NCBI GenBank assembly: GCA_036504335.1 | Contig: DASXVJ010000031.1 | Location: 1-64,000, forward strand | Origin: Fen-183 sp036504335 | GTDB lineage: Bacteria; Acidobacteriota; Thermoanaerobaculia; UBA5066 | Direction of reading: 5' to 3' | Length of the DNA stretch: 64,000 nt | Shown: positions 32,672-42,496 of the stretch, in pieces | How positions within the stretch are numbered: the first letter of the stretch is position 1 | How the letters are laid out: every line of letters starts with the position of its first letter | Program-made: the position numbers and the translations under genes | Notes under the pieces: generated by a model | Database searches by the model: none | What the model saw: the letters and a program-made list of their open reading frames with translations, nothing else | Told to the model about the DNA's origin: nothing

Positions 32672-33587
32672 GCCCCTTCCCTCCGGGCGCCCGAGGGACT
32701 TTCGTCCCTACCTCGCGCTCCTCGCCGTCCAGCTCTGCTTCGGCAGCTTCCCCGTCTTCGGGAAGCTGGCGCTCGCGGAGACACAGCCCCTCGTTCTCGC
32801 CGCGTTCCGAGCCGTGGCGGGCGCGGCCGCGCTGACGCTGCTGGCCCGGATCCTCGATCCCGGCGGCGCGTTCGACGCGAAGGACCGCCGCACGCTCGTG
32901 ATGCTCGCCCTCATCGGGATCGTCGCGAACCAGATCCTCTTCATCTTCGGCCTCTCGAAGACGACGGCCACGAACGCGACCCTCCTGACCGCGATGACGC
33001 CGATCCTGACGCTCGCCGCCGGGTCCCTCCTCTCCGAACAGCACACGCCGCGCCGGCGCCTCCTCGGGATCCCCGTCGCCCTCGCCGGCCTCCTGTGGCT
33101 GCTGGACGTGTCCCGCCTCGATTTCGGCGACCGGACCTTCGCCGGCAACGCCCTGATCTTCACGAACTGCCTGTGCTACTCGGTCTTTCTCGTCCTCTCG
33201 CGCGACATCCTGCGGCGCCACTCGGCGATCCGGGTCACCGCGGCCGTCTTCCGGTACGCGGCGCTCCCGATCGTTCTCGTCGCAATCCCCGGTCTCCTGC
33301 GCTTCCGGCCCGCGGCCCTGACGTCCCGCGCGTGGACGGGGATCGCGGGCACCGTCGTCTTCGCGACGATCGTCGCGTACGCCCTCAACGCCTGGGGTCT
33401 CGCGCGGACGAGCCCGTCGACGGCCGCGATGTTCATGTACGTGCAGCCTCTCGTCGCCATGACGCTCGCGCGCATCGTTCTCGGCGAGTCCCCGTCGCCG
33501 CGCACGGCGGCCGCCGCGGTGCTGATCTTCGCGGGAATCGCGCTCGCGACGTGGCCGGGCGGCCGAACGCGACCCGCTGCGCCCTGA
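32664..33587 (+). CDS. EamA/DMT-family transporter
   Basis: A 307-residue protein with ten predicted membrane helices in two EamA repeats. Typical motifs are FGSFPVFGKLAL, AFRAVAGAAALTLLA, TTATNATLLTAMTPILTLAAG and PSTAAMFMYVQPLVAMTLARIVLGE. It is probably an exporter of metabolites or amino acids, substrate unknown. The TTG start overlaps the ygfZ stop by 8 bases, so the two are coupled. Confidence 0.88.
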   Translation: MPEPLPSGRPRDFRPYLALLAVQLCFGSFPVFGKLALAETQPLVLAAFRAVAGAAALTLLARILDPGGAFDAKDRRTLVMLALIGIVANQILFIFGLSKTTATNATLLTAMTPILTLAAGSLLSEQHTPRRRLLGIPVALAGLLWLLDVSRLDFGDRTFAGNALIFTNCLCYSVFLVLSRDILRRHSAIRVTAAVFRYAALPIVLVAIPGLLRFRPAALTSRAWTGIAGTVVFATIVAYALNAWGLARTSPSTAAMFMYVQPLVAMTLARIVLGESPSPRTAAAAVLIFAGIALATWPGGRTRPAAP

Positions 33588-33625
33588 TCCCCGCGCGCCT
33601 GCCGCACAGGACTGAGTCTCCGTCT

Positions 33626-33654
33626 TGACAGGCTCGGCCCTTGGCCCAAGAATG
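33626..33654 (+). promoter_or_regulatory. Sigma-70-type promoter of the NPDVS-repeat protein gene
   Basis: TTGACA (33626-33631), 17-base spacer, AAGAAT (33649-33654). The transcript would have a leader of about 100 bases. AAGGAG (33750-33755) is the ribosome-binding site, 4 bases before ATG 33760. This is the best canonical promoter in the window. Confidence 0.6.
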
Positions 33655-33759
33655 ACGACGCGAGAATTCAGGAAACCGCAACAAGTCGTCTGCCCGGCAG
33701 CGCCCCGCGGCGCCCCGCCGGACAGCTTGGCCGGCGCCCGCAACTCTCGAAGGAGCCTC

Positions 33760-36700
33760 ATGAACCGACGTCCGTCCATCGTCCGGCATCTGCGCAGCGT
33801 GTCCGCCTTGTTCGTCGTTTTGCTCTCTGCCGGCGCTCCCGCCGGCCTGCTCGCCCAGATCGCGGGCCAGAACGTCAACATGGTCTCCGGGACGCAGTGG
33901 CCCGGAGGCGACCCGTTCCTCCAGCGCCAGAACGAACCCTCCCTCGACGTCTCCACGCGCTTCCCGCTCCACATCCTCGCGGGCGCGAACGACTACCGGA
34001 CCGTCGACCTCCCCTTCGCGGACCAGCTGCCCTCCGAGGGGAACGCGGGCGACGCGTGGCTCGGCGTCTTCAAGTCGTTCGACGGCGGCCGCACGTGGCG
34101 GAGCGTCCTTCTCCCCGGCTATCCGCAGGACCGCTCGGCCGAGGGCCTCGCCTCCCCGCTCAAGGGCCTCGCCGCCGCGGCCGATCCGACCGTGCGCGCC
34201 GGAGCGAACGGCGTCTTCCTCTACACGGGCATCGCCTTCAACCGGGGCAACAACGCCCCCGGCGTCCTCTTCGCCGCGCGGTTCATCGACAACAACAACA
34301 AGGAATACAGCAACCCGGCTCTGGGTCGCGACCCGATCAAGTACGTCGGCACGGCCGTCGTGGACACCGGAAACGCGGGCCAGTTCCTCGACAAGCCGAC
34401 CCTCGCCATCGACGTGCCACGGCCCGGGAGCGCTTCCTGCACCTTCACGACCCCGAAGGACGGCGGTGGCACGCTCACGCAGACGTTCACCGGCGGGCGG
34501 GCCTACCTCGCGTACTCGGTCTTCGTCGGCGGCACCAACAACCTGTACACGAAGCTCCTCGTCGCGTCATCCTCCGACTGCGGAGCAACGTGGGGAAACC
34601 CCGTGAAGGTGACCGAGGGCAGCCACATCAACCAGGGCGCGGCCCTCGCGATCGACCCCGTCACGGGCGCCGTCACCGTGGCATGGCGGCGCTTTGCGAA
34701 CGGCAAGGATCCGAACGGGATCCTCGTCTCGCGCTCGACCGACGGCGGGAAAAAGTGGTCGAGCGAAGTCTCCGTCGTCGCGCTGCCCTCCTACGACGCG
34801 ACCAAACCGTCGGCCCCGACGCTCTTCGACCAGGGCACGACCTCCGGTTCGTTCCGGACGAACGCCTACCCCGCGCTTGCCGCGGACGGCTCCGGGCGTC
34901 TCTACCTCGCGTGGTCCCAGCGCGGCATCGGACCCAATGGAGACGCGCGCGTCGTCGTCTCGACGTCGACGAACGGCACGGCGTGGTCGGCGCCGGTCCC
35001 CGTCGACAACGGCATCGTCGTCGACGACACGAACATTCCGTTCGCCAGCCTCACGGGCCGAGGCCACCAGCTCATGCCGGCGCTGCGATTCGCCGCCGGG
35101 AAGCTCATGGTCCTCTACTACGACCTGAGGCTGGACCACACGGTCGGCCTCTTCTCACCCATCGCTCCCGCGCCCAATGCGTTCGGGCTCTTCTTCTCCG
35201 AAGTCCGCCAGCCGGCGGGCGAGCCCCTCACGGACCCGAGGGTCTTCACGCCCTTCGTCACAGACACGGGCCTCACGCTCCGCCGGCACACGCTCGACGT
35301 CCGCGTCGCGCAGGCCAGCCCGGCGGCCTCCCCCGCCTTCACGTCCGCGCGCGTGTCGCGTTACGTCTTCGGCAGCCGCCCCGGACAGAGAACGATCGAG
35401 CAGCTCCAGATCAATCCGCCGAACCTGCCGATGTTCAAGCTGGGCACCGCGCCCTTCATGGGCGACTACATCGACATCGCGGGACCGCCCCCGTTCGTCC
35501 CGAAGCCAGACGGGTCCTGGACCTACAACACGGCGCCCGCGAGCGACGCCGTCTTCCAGGCGGCTTGGACCGACAACCGCGACGTGCGCCCGCCAGCCGA
35601 CGGCCACTGGGAGAACTACACGCCGGTGGGAAGCACCGGCGGGCCCAGCGTCTTCGATCCCACGCAGAAGCAGCCCCCCTGCGCCGTCGGCCAGACCGGG
35701 ATGCGTAACCAGAACATCTACACGGCGAAGGTCAGCCAGGGCCTCATCGTCTCCACGCCCTCGAACGCAAAGCCCCTGACGACGGCCTTCCCGCGCATCT
35801 TCGCGACGGTCGTCCAGAACGCGACGGAGTTCACGAAGAGTTACCGGCTGACGATCGCGAACCAGCCCCCGGGAGGCCGCGCCTCGTTTCTGAGGGACGG
35901 CGCGACGCTGACCACCGTCGATGTGACGCTCGCGCCGCGCTCGAGCGCCTCCCGCCCCGTCTTCGTCACGTCCAGCGACCCCAAGGCGCCCGTAACGGTA
36001 ACCGTCGCGGAGATCTCGGCACCTTCAGGGACGCCGGTGTCCGGCGGCCTGACGGGCGCCGTCGTTTTCAATCCGGACGTCTCGAATCCGGACGTCTCCA
36101 ACCCCGACGTCTCGAACGTCGAGGTCTACACGCCCGACGTGTCGAATCCGGACGTGTCCAACCCGGACGTCTCCAACCCGGACGTCTCCAACCCGGACGT
36201 GTCGAATCCCGACGTGTCGAATCCCGACGTCTCCAACCCCGATGTCTCGAACATCGGCGTCGCCACGCCGGACGTGTCGAACCCGGACGTGTCGAACCCC
36301 GACGTCTCGAATCCCGACGTTTCGAACCCGGATGTCTCGAACACGGGTCTGACCGACGCGAACTACCGGATCACGAACAACGGCAACACCTCGGCCACCT
36401 ACCGGATCCGCCTCATCGGCAACCCGCCGGCGAGCGGAAAGATCCAGCTCATCCTCTCGAAGGTCTACTCGACTCCGGTCGCCGTGGGCTGCACCCTCGC
36501 CCAGCAACCGCAGAACACGCTCGTCGCGAACGTCACGCGGCCGGTCTTCACGACGGACCTCACGACGCTGGCCGACCCGGGCACGCAGAACCCCGACGTC
36601 TCCAACGCCACGATGACGCTCGCGCCGGGCGAAACCGGCCTCATCACGCTGCGCGGCAGCCTCGGCAAGGGCTCGACCGGCATCCAGAAGATGCAGGAGA

Positions 36701-37461
36701 TCGTCTCGCAGAACGCTCCGGTCGTCGTCCCCCACGCGCCGCCCTCGAACGCGCCGCCGAACACGCCGCCGGTCGTCGTCGCGCCGCTCTTCATCACGAC
36801 GGCCTCGCTGCCGGACGGCGTTGTCGGGCAGGCCTACTCGCAGTCGGTCGCGGCGATCGGCGGGAAGCCGGGCTACACGTTTACCCTCGCGCTGGGGACG
36901 TTGCCCGCAGGCCTCGGACTATCCACGTCGGGCGCGATCGCGGGCTCACCCCTCGGCCCAGTCGGCCTTTCGACGTTCACTGTGCAGGTTACCGACGCCT
37001 CCACGCCTACGCCGCGCGTCGCGACGCGCGTGTTGACGATCCTCGTTAGCGCCCCGGCCTTGGTCATCGCACCCGTCGTCTCATGGGCTGGTGCAACGAT
37101 CAGCAGCGTTTCGCTGAATGGCGGAGGCAACGTGTTGACGCTCCCCGGTGGCGGGTCGGTCACTATTAGCCACGCCTACACGATCGTCAATCCAGAGGGT
37201 TGCCCCACTTGCATCGATCAGATCGAAGTCGGCGTCGCGAGTGGCTTGCCGGCGTGCAGCACGGGCAACCTCATTCCGGTCACTCCGGAGTCCGGCACGG
37301 GGTCGGCCACTCTGACGGTCCCGTCCCTGCCCGGCGTCTACTACATCGGGGTCGACGTGGCGGAGGACTACTCCTGCTTCGGCGTGAACGATGGCGTTCC
37401 GTTCTGGTGGAGCGGAGCGCCGGGCCCCAGCCGCTACATCGGTGCGGTGATCGTGCCCTGA
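33760..37461 (+). CDS. Large secreted BNR-propeller protein with NPDVS pentapeptide repeats
   Basis: A 1233-residue exported protein. Signal peptide (about 20-38). A sialidase-like propeller carries Asp-box motifs (SFDGGRTW, SSDCGATW, STDGGKKW, STNGTAW). A beta-sandwich-like part follows, then residues ~771-861 of tandem Asn-Pro-Asp-Val-Ser, a spacer with one more NPDVSN, an Ig-like He_PIG domain (GVVGQAYSQSV, LPAGLGLSTSGAIAGSP) and a short C-terminal beta domain. Sialidase catalytic residues are not evident, so it is more likely adhesive or surface-associated. Synonymous variation in the repeats argues for selection on the protein. Confidence 0.75.
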   Translation: MNRRPSIVRHLRSVSALFVVLLSAGAPAGLLAQIAGQNVNMVSGTQWPGGDPFLQRQNEPSLDVSTRFPLHILAGANDYRTVDLPFADQLPSEGNAGDAWLGVFKSFDGGRTWRSVLLPGYPQDRSAEGLASPLKGLAAAADPTVRAGANGVFLYTGIAFNRGNNAPGVLFAARFIDNNNKEYSNPALGRDPIKYVGTAVVDTGNAGQFLDKPTLAIDVPRPGSASCTFTTPKDGGGTLTQTFTGGRAYLAYSVFVGGTNNLYTKLLVASSSDCGATWGNPVKVTEGSHINQGAALAIDPVTGAVTVAWRRFANGKDPNGILVSRSTDGGKKWSSEVSVVALPSYDATKPSAPTLFDQGTTSGSFRTNAYPALAADGSGRLYLAWSQRGIGPNGDARVVVSTSTNGTAWSAPVPVDNGIVVDDTNIPFASLTGRGHQLMPALRFAAGKLMVLYYDLRLDHTVGLFSPIAPAPNAFGLFFSEVRQPAGEPLTDPRVFTPFVTDTGLTLRRHTLDVRVAQASPAASPAFTSARVSRYVFGSRPGQRTIEQLQINPPNLPMFKLGTAPFMGDYIDIAGPPPFVPKPDGSWTYNTAPASDAVFQAAWTDNRDVRPPADGHWENYTPVGSTGGPSVFDPTQKQPPCAVGQTGMRNQNIYTAKVSQGLIVSTPSNAKPLTTAFPRIFATVVQNATEFTKSYRLTIANQPPGGRASFLRDGATLTTVDVTLAPRSSASRPVFVTSSDPKAPVTVTVAEISAPSGTPVSGGLTGAVVFNPDVSNPDVSNPDVSNVEVYTPDVSNPDVSNPDVSNPDVSNPDVSNPDVSNPDVSNPDVSNIGVATPDVSNPDVSNPDVSNPDVSNPDVSNTGLTDANYRITNNGNTSATYRIRLIGNPPASGKIQLILSKVYSTPVAVGCTLAQQPQNTLVANVTRPVFTTDLTTLADPGTQNPDVSNATMTLAPGETGLITLRGSLGKGSTGIQKMQEIVSQNAPVVVPHAPPSNAPPNTPPVVVAPLFITTASLPDGVVGQAYSQSVAAIGGKPGYTFTLALGTLPAGLGLSTSGAIAGSPLGPVGLSTFTVQVTDASTPTPRVATRVLTILVSAPALVIAPVVSWAGATISSVSLNGGGNVLTLPGGGSVTISHAYTIVNPEGCPTCIDQIEVGVASGLPACSTGNLIPVTPESGTGSATLTVPSLPGVYYIGVDVAEDYSCFGVNDGVPFWWSGAPGPSRYIGAVIVP
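36070..36342 (+). repeat. Tandem 15-base repeat encoding NPDVS
   Basis: Sixteen near-perfect units in three blocks (3, 8 and 5), separated by the diverged units VEVYT and IGVAT. Codons vary (AAT/AAC, CCG/CCC, TCG/TCC) while the amino acids do not. One further unit lies near 36591. Confidence 0.9.
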
Positions 37462-37470
37462 GACAGGGAA

Positions 37471-40464
37471 CTACTTCGTTTCCTTGAGGCGCCGCCGGGC
37501 GTCCGCGACGAGCGGATCCCCGGCGGCGTTTCCCCTGATGGCGAGGAAGGCCTTGAACGAGTCCGCGGCGGCCGGGCTCTTGATCCCTTCCTGTGCGCGG
37601 CCGAGCGCGTGGAGCGCCGGGGGGAAGTAGCGCCAGCTCGGGACGTCGTCGAGGAAGACGGCCGTCGCCTCGCCGCGGCGCTTGACGCAGGCCTCGAGCT
37701 CCGTGTGGGCCTCCGTGAAGGCGCCGAGTTCGACGTACGCGCGGCCGAGGTCGTAGCGGCCCAGCCACGTGTCGGCGATCTTCTTGGCTTCCTCGAAGTC
37801 CGCGACCGCCTCGCGCGCCTTGCCCCGGTGGAGCTTGGCCTCGCCGCGGATCAGTCGCGCGTAGGCCTGGGCGTCGGGCTCGAGGCGCGCGCCGAGCTCG
37901 TCCGCGAGGGCGAGCGCCTTCGGCTCGCGGCCGGCCGCGAGGTAGACGCGGGCGACCGGGAAGGCGACGCTGAGGTTCCGGCTGGCCGCGAGGGCGCGCT
38001 CGGCGGACGCGAGCGCGTCCGCACTCTTCCCCATGGCGAGCTGCGCGTCCGCGAGCGCCGCGAGCTTCGCGCCCGCAGCCTCGGCGCTCTTGCCCTCGAG
38101 GTCGGCCGCGCTCCCCGCGAGGAGGAGCGGAACCGCGTCGGCCGGCCGGCCCTCGACGAGCGCGAGGTCCGCGAGCCCCATGGAGGCGTACGAGGCGCCG
38201 CGCGCCCCCGTCGCCTCGAGCTTGCGGTACGTCGACGCCGCGTCCTCGCGCCGCCCGAGCGCCGCCTCGGAGAGCGCCTGCGCGACGAAGGCCTTCGGGA
38301 AGGCCGGGTTCATCGCGAGGACGGCGGCGCTCTCCTTGAGCGCCGTGTCGAACTCCCCCGCGTACATCGCGTAGAGCGCGACGTTGTTCCTCTGGATCAC
38401 GTTCTTCGGGTAGATCTGGATCGCGCGCCGGCCCTCGGCGAGTGCGCGCGGCATGTCGCGGCGGTAGAACTCCGCGAGCGCCAGGTTCGCCATCCCGGCG
38501 GTGTCCGCCGGGTAGAGCTTCACGAGCTGCTCGAGCTGCTCGATGGCCTTTTCGGGCTGGCGCATCACGATGTAGTAGGCGCCGCGCGTGCGGTACTTCT
38601 CGCGGTCGCTCATGCGGTCGATGCGGGCCATCGCCTCGCGGTAAGCCTTTTCCGACTCGGACGCCTTGCCCTGGTTCGCGTACACGGCGGCGAGGCCCGC
38701 CCAGGCGCGCCCCATGTTGGGGTCCATCTCCGCGGCGCGAGCGTAGGTCCTCCCGGCGTCGTCCCACTTGCCCGCCCACTGAAGCTCCTGCGCCTGCGCG
38801 TACTCGTGAGCCGCCGCGATCGAGCCGGCCGAGTACGTCTCGGCGGCCGCGAGCTGGAGCGAGGCCGGAGTCGAGTCGCCGAGGGACGTCCGGACCGCGG
38901 CGGCGGCCTTCGCGATCGCGCCGAGGACGGCGTCCTTGCCCGCGGCCTGGACCTTCACCGTCTCGATCACGCGTCCCGTCACGGCGTCGACGGCGCGGAC
39001 CTCCACGACGTAGCCGCTCCCCGCGCTCGCGACGGACCCCGAGGCGACGACCTGCACGCCCTCCCTCACGGCGACGAGCCGCGCGACCGCGTCCGGAAGT
39101 CCCTCGGTGCCGGGCTGGAGCTGGACGGCGACTTTTCGCGCGGACGCGCGGCTGAACGTCGTGACGAAGGACGCACCCTCGAGGGAGATTCCGAAAGCCG
39201 ACTCGAGCGTGCCGCTGAAGACGGGGTCGCCGGTTCTGTTTTCGAAGTCCGCGATCAGGATGGACTGCGCCTTCGGCGCCTCGGCCGGAGCGGCGGCGGG
39301 TCGCCTCTTCAACAGCCAGAAGACGCCCCCGAACGCAAGGCCGGCCACGACGACGGCCGCGGCCGCCATGAGCACCCACCGCTTCTGGAGCAGCTCGAAG
39401 CGTACGTTCGTGGAAAACGTTCCCGTCGCGAGGTCGGCGAGCACCTCGTCCACGCTCGGGTAGCGCGCGGCCGGGTCCAGGGCGAGGCAGCGCTCGATGA
39501 TCTTCTGGAGGAACGCCGGGACCTCCGGGTTCAGGTCCGCCGCCGGCTTCGGCTTGTGCGACAGGCGCCGCATCATGACCTGGTAGGCCGAGTCCCCCGT
39601 GAACGGCACGACGCCCGTCACCATCTCGTAGAGGATCACGCCGAGCGAGTAGATGTCCGAGGCGGGTCCGGCCTTCTCACCCTTGACCTGCTCCGGGGAC
39701 ATGTAGAAGGGCGTCCCGAGGATCGCCCCCAGCTCCGTCATGCCCGTGCCCGCGAGGCTCCTGGCGAGGCCGAAGTCCGTCACGTAGGCCGTGCCCGCCG
39801 CGTCCAGCATGATGTTCTGCGGTTTGAGGTCCCGGTGGACGACGCCCTGCTCGTGCGCGGCCGAGAGGCCCTTGCAGATCTCGCCGAAGATCGAGAGGAC
39901 GCGCGGCAGGGGGAGACGCCCTTCGCGCTTGATGAGGCTCGCGAGGTCGTCCCCGTCCACGTACTGCATCGTGAGGAACCGGATGCCCTCGACCTCGCCG
40001 AGGTCGTACACCCGGAGGACGTTCCGGTGCGTCACCCGGCTCGAGAGCTGGATCTCGCGCCGGAACCGGTCCAGGGTGGCGGGGTCTTCGGCGATCTCGG
40101 GGCGGATCAGCTTGAGGGCGACGTCGCGGTCCAGTTCGAGGTCGTGGCACCGGTAGACCGCTCCCATGCCGCCGCGGCCGAGAAGCTTCGCGACGCGGTA
40201 GCGATGCCCGATCTCGAACCCCTCGGGCAGCGTCGACAGTCCCGAGAAGGATGCGAGGCTGCTGGACGGCGTGCGCCGGGACAGCCCGGGACCCGAGGAA
40301 GCCCGAAGCGGCGTCGCCCGGGCCGGCGCGATGGTGGGTGTCGCGGTCAGTCCCGCCGCGGCGGAGGGAGCGAGCGTCGCGCCCGACTCGTCGAGATTCT
40401 GGTGGCACTGCAGGCACGTGGGCGCCCCGTCGGGATTCGGGGTCTGACAGTGGGTGCAGAGCAT
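37471..40464 (-). CDS. Ser/Thr protein kinase with zinc ribbon and TPR domain
   Basis: A 997-residue protein. N-terminal zinc ribbon with two CxxC knuckles (CTHCQTPN, CLQCHQ). A Hanks-type kinase domain (about 85-350) has LLGRGGMGAVY, catalytic VVHRDLKPQNIMLD and DFGLARS. One membrane helix lies near 370-388. The outer part starts with a CsgG/TolB-N-like domain (SILIADFENRTGD, SVASAGSGYVVEVRAVD), then many TPRs. It would phosphorylate Ser/Thr targets in response to an external cue. ATG 40464 lies 14 bases after a TATCAT -10 box. Confidence 0.93.
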   Translation of the reverse strand: MLCTHCQTPNPDGAPTCLQCHQNLDESGATLAPSAAAGLTATPTIAPARATPLRASSGPGLSRRTPSSSLASFSGLSTLPEGFEIGHRYRVAKLLGRGGMGAVYRCHDLELDRDVALKLIRPEIAEDPATLDRFRREIQLSSRVTHRNVLRVYDLGEVEGIRFLTMQYVDGDDLASLIKREGRLPLPRVLSIFGEICKGLSAAHEQGVVHRDLKPQNIMLDAAGTAYVTDFGLARSLAGTGMTELGAILGTPFYMSPEQVKGEKAGPASDIYSLGVILYEMVTGVVPFTGDSAYQVMMRRLSHKPKPAADLNPEVPAFLQKIIERCLALDPAARYPSVDEVLADLATGTFSTNVRFELLQKRWVLMAAAAVVVAGLAFGGVFWLLKRRPAAAPAEAPKAQSILIADFENRTGDPVFSGTLESAFGISLEGASFVTTFSRASARKVAVQLQPGTEGLPDAVARLVAVREGVQVVASGSVASAGSGYVVEVRAVDAVTGRVIETVKVQAAGKDAVLGAIAKAAAAVRTSLGDSTPASLQLAAAETYSAGSIAAAHEYAQAQELQWAGKWDDAGRTYARAAEMDPNMGRAWAGLAAVYANQGKASESEKAYREAMARIDRMSDREKYRTRGAYYIVMRQPEKAIEQLEQLVKLYPADTAGMANLALAEFYRRDMPRALAEGRRAIQIYPKNVIQRNNVALYAMYAGEFDTALKESAAVLAMNPAFPKAFVAQALSEAALGRREDAASTYRKLEATGARGASYASMGLADLALVEGRPADAVPLLLAGSAADLEGKSAEAAGAKLAALADAQLAMGKSADALASAERALAASRNLSVAFPVARVYLAAGREPKALALADELGARLEPDAQAYARLIRGEAKLHRGKAREAVADFEEAKKIADTWLGRYDLGRAYVELGAFTEAHTELEACVKRRGEATAVFLDDVPSWRYFPPALHALGRAQEGIKSPAAADSFKAFLAIRGNAAGDPLVADARRRLKETK

Positions 40465-40506
40465 CAGGCTTCGCCGAAATGATAACCGGCGAGGCAGGGG
40501 GGAGTG

Positions 40507-42159
40507 CTAGAGCGCGCCCGGCCGCCCCAGCAGGTAGCCCTGCCCGTACGTGACGCCGAGACGCTTGACGGCCTCGAGCTCTTCACCGGTTTCGATGCCC
40601 TCGGCGACCGTCGCGGCGTCGATGCGCGAGGCCAGCCGGACGAGCATCTCGACGACGTCCCTCTTGATCGAGTCGTGGTGGAGGCCCGTCACGAGGTAGT
40701 TCGAGATCTTCAGGTAGTGCGGCTTCAGCTCCGCGATCGACTGCAGGGAGGCGTAGCCGGAGCCCGCGTCGTCGATCGCGATCTTGAACCCGAGCCCGCG
40801 CAGGACCTGGATGCTCTCGCGGAAGAGCTCGTAGTCGCGGATGGCGGCGCGCTCGGTGATCTCGAGGACGACGCCGCTCCGGATCGCGAGGAGCGGCTGG
40901 AGGACCTCGTGCCCCCGCAGCTTCAGATCGTGGATGAGCTCGGTCTCCACGTTCACGAACAGCTTGCCCTCGCGCTTGCCGTGGAAGCGTTCGGCCGTGA
41001 ACTGCATGCAGATCTTCTCGAGAGCCCAGACCTGGTCCGATTTGAGCGCGTAGTCGAAGAGGACCTCCGGGTTCTCGAAAGGAGACTCGGCCGGCCCGCG
41101 GGAGAGGGCCTCGTGCGCGTAGACCCCGCCCGTCGCGAGATCCACGATCGGCTGGTACACGGTGCCGATCTGCCGGTGCACGAGGATGTCCTTGAACTGC
41201 TCGCGCAGGAGGGCGGCGCGCTCCCCTTCCTTCGTCGAGGCCATCGAAATCGCCTCGCGGAGCGACCGGTAGACGAGCCGCTCGAGGCGGACCTGCGGCC
41301 TGTGGAGCAGCTTCGACCACCCGACGAAGAGCGCGATCTTCCGCTGGATGCGGTCCCGGAACTTCTCGTTGAGCTGGGTCCGGAGCGATTCCTCCACCTG
41401 CCGCGCCTTGCGCTGGAGGCGCTCGAGAGCTTCCTCGCTGCGGAGGCCGGGCGGGATCGACAGGAAGACGTAGAACTCCGACCCCGACGGCCGGTTCACG
41501 GCGATGAGGTCTTCGGCGGAGAACAGCGTCCCGAGGAGGCGCTTCAGCGCGCGGGAAGCCTCGCGCAGCACGTCGTCGAAGACCTCCCAGCCGTAGAAGT
41601 CCTCGATGTGGGCGTAGTTTTCGAAGTCCACGAAGAGGACGCCGACCTCCTGGTCCACGAGCAGCCACTCGCGCAGCGCGTCCACGATCACGGGGATCGT
41701 CGGGAGGCCCGTGACGCTGTCGAAGAGGAGGTTGCGCGTCCGCACGTCGCCCGACTCCTTCGGCAGGAAGGCCGAGCGCGGGCCCTCGCGCGGCTCGAGG
41801 AGGCGTTCGACGGTCTCGAGGAGGTGCCGCTTCGTGAACGGCTTCGTGATGTAGTCGTCCGCGCCCACCTGCATGCCCGTGATGAGGTCCTTGATTTCGG
41901 ACTTCACCGTCAGCATCACGATCGGAATCGAGGCCGTCTCCGGAAGGTTCTTGAGCGTCGCGCAGACCTCCCAGCCCGAAACCTCCGGCATCGTGACGTC
42001 GAGGAGGATCACGTCCGGCTGGACCGCCGCGGCCTGGTCGATCCCCTCCTTGCCGTTGCGCGCCACGACCGTCGAGTACCCGGCGTTGCCGAGCAGAGTC
42101 TGGACGATGAGGAGGATGTCCTCGTCGTCGTCGACGATCAGGACCTTTCGTTCGTCCAC
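40507..42159 (-). CDS. Response regulator with degenerate GGDEF and EAL domains
   Basis: A 550-residue protein. REC domain (1-125) with IVDDDED, acceptor Asp in ILLDVTMPEV and Lys in ITKPF. The GGDEF domain (about 145-300) has SGSEF in place of GGDEF, so it is not a cyclase. The EAL domain (about 315-550) keeps HEALSRG, VNVETE, EITERA, DDAGSGYASL, AEGIET and GQGYLLGRP, but reads YLKISN where active enzymes have LKID. It probably hydrolyses or binds c-di-GMP. GTG 42159 lies 9 bases after a TAAGAT box. It ends a run of overlapping genes. Confidence 0.88.
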   Translation of the reverse strand: MDERKVLIVDDDEDILLIVQTLLGNAGYSTVVARNGKEGIDQAAAVQPDVILLDVTMPEVSGWEVCATLKNLPETASIPIVMLTVKSEIKDLITGMQVGADDYITKPFTKRHLLETVERLLEPREGPRSAFLPKESGDVRTRNLLFDSVTGLPTIPVIVDALREWLLVDQEVGVLFVDFENYAHIEDFYGWEVFDDVLREASRALKRLLGTLFSAEDLIAVNRPSGSEFYVFLSIPPGLRSEEALERLQRKARQVEESLRTQLNEKFRDRIQRKIALFVGWSKLLHRPQVRLERLVYRSLREAISMASTKEGERAALLREQFKDILVHRQIGTVYQPIVDLATGGVYAHEALSRGPAESPFENPEVLFDYALKSDQVWALEKICMQFTAERFHGKREGKLFVNVETELIHDLKLRGHEVLQPLLAIRSGVVLEITERAAIRDYELFRESIQVLRGLGFKIAIDDAGSGYASLQSIAELKPHYLKISNYLVTGLHHDSIKRDVVEMLVRLASRIDAATVAEGIETGEELEAVKRLGVTYGQGYLLGRPGAL

Positions 42160-42168
42160 GGCGCCTTG

Positions 42169-42174
42169 ATCTTA
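42169..42174 (-). promoter_or_regulatory. -10 box TAAGAT of the EAL regulator
   Basis: TAAGAT on the minus strand ends 9 bases before GTG 42159, so the regulator can be transcribed apart from the upstream operon (inference). Confidence 0.35.
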
Positions 42175-42181
42175 AACGCCG

Positions 42182-42496
42182 TCAGAAATCCACGTCCCAG
42201 GAGCCGTCCGCGGGCAGCGCCGCGAGAGCCTCGACCTCCACGCGGTCGACGCGCGCGACCCGCGACCCCTCGGCCAGAGCGGCTTCCAGGCGGTCCAGTG
42301 CGTGCTGCGGCCCCTTGGCGACGATCTCCACGCGGCCGTCGTCGAGGTTCGCGGCGCCGCCGGTCAGCCGCAGCGCACGGGCCGTGCGGGCGGCGAACGC
42401 CCGGTAGCCGACGCCCTGGACGCGGCCCGTCACGAGGAAGCGGCGGACCGAGAGGTTCCACCCGCCGGACTCGTCCACGTCGCGGTCGCGCATCAT
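42182..42496 (-). CDS. acyP: Acylphosphatase
   Basis: A 104-residue protein with the acylphosphatase signature VTGRVQGVGYRAFAARTARAL (split: GRVQGVGYR carries the phosphate-binding Arg) and the catalytic Asn region GGAANLDDGRVEIVAKG. It hydrolyses carboxyl-phosphates such as 1,3-bisphosphoglycerate or acetyl phosphate. It has a 15-residue N-terminal extension. The start ATGATGA overlaps the PCMT stop, so the genes are coupled. Confidence 0.9.
   Translation of the reverse strand: MMRDRDVDESGGWNLSVRRFLVTGRVQGVGYRAFAARTARALRLTGGAANLDDGRVEIVAKGPQHALDRLEAALAEGSRVARVDRVEVEALAALPADGSWDVDF

Noticed and set aside
36070..36342. CRISPR array
   Set aside because: Units are 15 bases with no spacers and are in frame with an open gene; it is a protein repeat.
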